From: Campylobacterales bacterium
GTDB taxonomy: Bacteria; Campylobacterota; Campylobacteria; Campylobacterales; Sulfurimonadaceae
Length of the DNA: 64,000 nucleotides
Assembly (NCBI GenBank): GCA_026390115.1
Contig: JAPLGO010000016.1
Coordinates: 1-64,000, forward strand
Direction: 5' to 3'
The stretch's first letter is position 1, and each line of letters begins with the position of its first letter. Below are positions 62,651 to 64,000 of the stretch, piece by piece. The translations under genes and the position numbers were made by a program. The notes below the pieces were generated by a model. That model saw only the letters and a list, made by a program, of their open reading frames with translations. It was not told the origin of the DNA and ran no database searches.

Positions 62651-63640
62651 TTACGCACTAAATTTTAGTTTAATCAGTGCACCCGGTCTGACACAATATG
62701 GAATTGCTTTCATCTCTGTCTCAAATCCCCACCCTTTACCTTTATTAAGTGGTTCCGGAGTTGATGCAAAGAACAACTGAGGAGCAACTTTGAGGGCTTC
62801 TGTATGATCCGCTCTTCCGTACACATGTCTAAATACATCAGAACTTAAAGGTATAACAACTGCTTCAGCCTCTGCTATGAATGGTTGTGTAACACCATTT
62901 GCATCTTTCCATGTTGCACGAAACGGGATATATCTTTTTGAGTTATAAACAAGTACTCTCACCCCATTTTCATCAGCCCAAGAAGCTTGACCTCCAATTC
63001 CAAACTCACCTTCAGCTTTTGCAGCAGCAGCGAGTCTTGTGATAAATAGCGGATGCGCAAGAATCTCATAAGGCGTAACTATCCCTATCTCTTCAGAAAT
63101 AGCATTATCTATCTCATCAAGTAGCTCTATATGCTCTTTTGCTTTATAGTCAATTGGATCTGTATCTGTTGTAAATTCAAAGAGTACTGTTCCCTCTCCA
63201 TCCACTACTTTGCCAAACAATGCACCTGTAGACATAAACTCCAAAGTTGTAGCATACTCATCTGTATGCTCTTGCATAAGTGTTGCAATTTTCTGAGATA
63301 CTGCCTGAACTTGTGCCTCACCTTCAAGTGTTTCAAACTGATTCATCTCATGGGCTAAAATCTGGGCACTGAGACCAAATCTTGGGATTTCGATAGTAAT
63401 CTCATATATATCACCATTATCTTTTACAAGACGGTCTGCACCTGGAGCCAGTGCTTTTAAAACTATTGAAGCACCTTTTCTGATACGAAGTTTTGCAGTA
63501 TTTCCAAGCACTGGTTCACCCTTGCTTTTAAAATATTTGTCAAATACATAAGTACCACTTGTTTTGATTTGGTTGATTGCCGTCATCATCTTCACTAAAG
63601 TCCATAGCGTCATTACATACGCAAAAGTTATCGTAGCCAT
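62651..63640 (-). CDS. Major capsid protein, gpE-type
   Basis: 329-aa coat protein. MTAINQIKTSGTYVFDKYFK, RGL-like beta stretches, IPRFGLSAQILAHEMNQFET, EILAHPLFITRLAAAAKAEG, ADENGVRVLVYNSKRYIPF and a closing FETEMKAIPYCVRPGALIKL are the order of the lambda gpE-type capsid family. This differs from the Mu gpT type. AGAGAGG is 7 nt before the ATG. A terminator-like stem follows the gene. Confidence 0.85.
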   Translation of the reverse strand: MATITFAYVMTLWTLVKMMTAINQIKTSGTYVFDKYFKSKGEPVLGNTAKLRIRKGASIVLKALAPGADRLVKDNGDIYEITIEIPRFGLSAQILAHEMNQFETLEGEAQVQAVSQKIATLMQEHTDEYATTLEFMSTGALFGKVVDGEGTVLFEFTTDTDPIDYKAKEHIELLDEIDNAISEEIGIVTPYEILAHPLFITRLAAAAKAEGEFGIGGQASWADENGVRVLVYNSKRYIPFRATWKDANGVTQPFIAEAEAVVIPLSSDVFRHVYGRADHTEALKVAPQLFFASTPEPLNKGKGWGFETEMKAIPYCVRPGALIKLKFSA

Positions 63641-63654
63641 TTATATACCTCTCT

Positions 63655-63996
63655 TTATTTTGTAATAATTTTATTTTTAAATAAAATGACATTTAAAAAG
63701 TCATCTAAGCCTATGATATGTTTTGAAATAACATCGCCTGTAACAACAACAGTAGTTTTTTTGCTCTCAAATATATCATTGTAAAGAACACCGTTTGCGT
63801 TCCATTCGCCGAGATTTTCCCAGCTGTCTGTATCTGTCAAAGCTGCACTATTGGATGCACCTAAACTTTTAAAAGTACTGCCTTGGTAATATACCTCTGC
63901 ATCTGCAGCGAATGGAGCATCTGCTACATCATAAGCTTGAGTCTCAAGTGATTTCCAAGTCTTACCGCCATCTGAACTCGTCAACAATGTTCCCAT
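63655..63996 (-). CDS. Head-decoration-like protein, possibly truncated by the window edge
   Basis: At least 113 aa. The pattern TLLTSSDGGKTWKSLETQAY, ESKKTTVVVTGDVISKHIIG and LDDFLNVILFKNKIITK resembles phage head-decoration or capsid-accessory proteins, and it precedes the major capsid gene as such genes usually do. An ATG at 63996 could be the true start, but the frame stays open to the edge. The N-terminus shows a sialidase-like SSDGGKTW motif. Confidence 0.6.
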   Translation of the reverse strand: MGTLLTSSDGGKTWKSLETQAYDVADAPFAADAEVYYQGSTFKSLGASNSAALTDTDSWENLGEWNANGVLYNDIFESKKTTVVVTGDVISKHIIGLDDFLNVILFKNKIITK

Positions 63997-64000
63997 TCTT

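Noticed and set aside
1-64000. CRISPR arrays, rRNA or tRNA genes
   Set aside because: No regularly spaced repeats with unique spacers, no T-loop GTTCRA pattern with a cloverleaf, and no rRNA-like stretch were found by eye.

Overview
The window looks like a Campylobacterota (Epsilonproteobacteria) chromosome, most like Sulfurimonas or a relative. The signs are low GC, a single-subunit PglB/STT3 oligosaccharyltransferase next to a PglF-type dehydratase, the futalosine-route menaquinone enzyme MqnE, a UPF0323 lipoprotein, a Hcp/Sel1 cysteine-rich repeat protein, QueH, and many NMT1-sensor and GGDEF proteins. The genus is inferred from gene content and was not tested by a search.

Layout. 1-1.9 kb: a perfect long palindrome, a tyrosine recombinase and a small membrane protein. 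1.9-11.4 kb: thiol peroxidase, then on the minus strand an NMT1-sensor histidine kinase, a DUF1003 protein, a haem-motif diguanylate cyclase, glmS and glnD. 11.5-22.5 kb, plus strand: an LsrG-like monooxygenase, a class II aldolase and an LsrK-like kinase (a possible transporter-free AI-2-phosphate or deoxysugar route), mqnE, then a glycan block (GT2, pglB, galU, pgi, pglF). 22.5-34.8 kb, minus strand: a glutathionylspermidine-synthase-like ATP-grasp enzyme, UPF0323, a YrdC-like protein, carB, an OmpV-like protein, mreC, mreB, clpX, lpxA, fabZ, queH and a cyclophilin. 34.9-37.8 kb: a two-component pair and a Hcp-like protein.

From about 37.9 kb to the right edge the DNA is mobile. 37.9-39.4 kb looks like the remnant of one transposable phage: a truncated Dam, an S24 repressor with a 260-bp tandem duplication over its 3' end, and end-like repeats. 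39.5-43.8 kb is an extremely AT-rich plasmid-like island: about 1.4 kb of strongly folded non-coding DNA, a MobV-type relaxase, an oriT-like hairpin and an integrase broken by a 34-bp tandem duplication. From about 44.08 kb a Mu-like prophage starts. It has four AAGTAAAC(C) boxes, an S24 repressor, a promoter/operator region and plus-strand early genes (antirepressor, MuA, MuB, many small proteins, a RecA-fold ATPase, GemA, Mor). Its late structural block lies on the opposite strand (gpG, MuF with a C-terminal nuclease-like domain, portal, terminases, gp36, major capsid) and runs off the right edge.

The points most worth a second look are the folded relaxase island, two genes whose conserved N-termini seem to start at AUA or AUC (tpx, queH), a dispersed GGCATGTGGAA word that also forms inverted hairpin pairs as DNA-uptake words do, the mini-Lsr operon, a free-standing MuA-barrel-like protein and the toxin-tailed MuF protein. 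All family names come from recognising motifs by eye; no database search was run.
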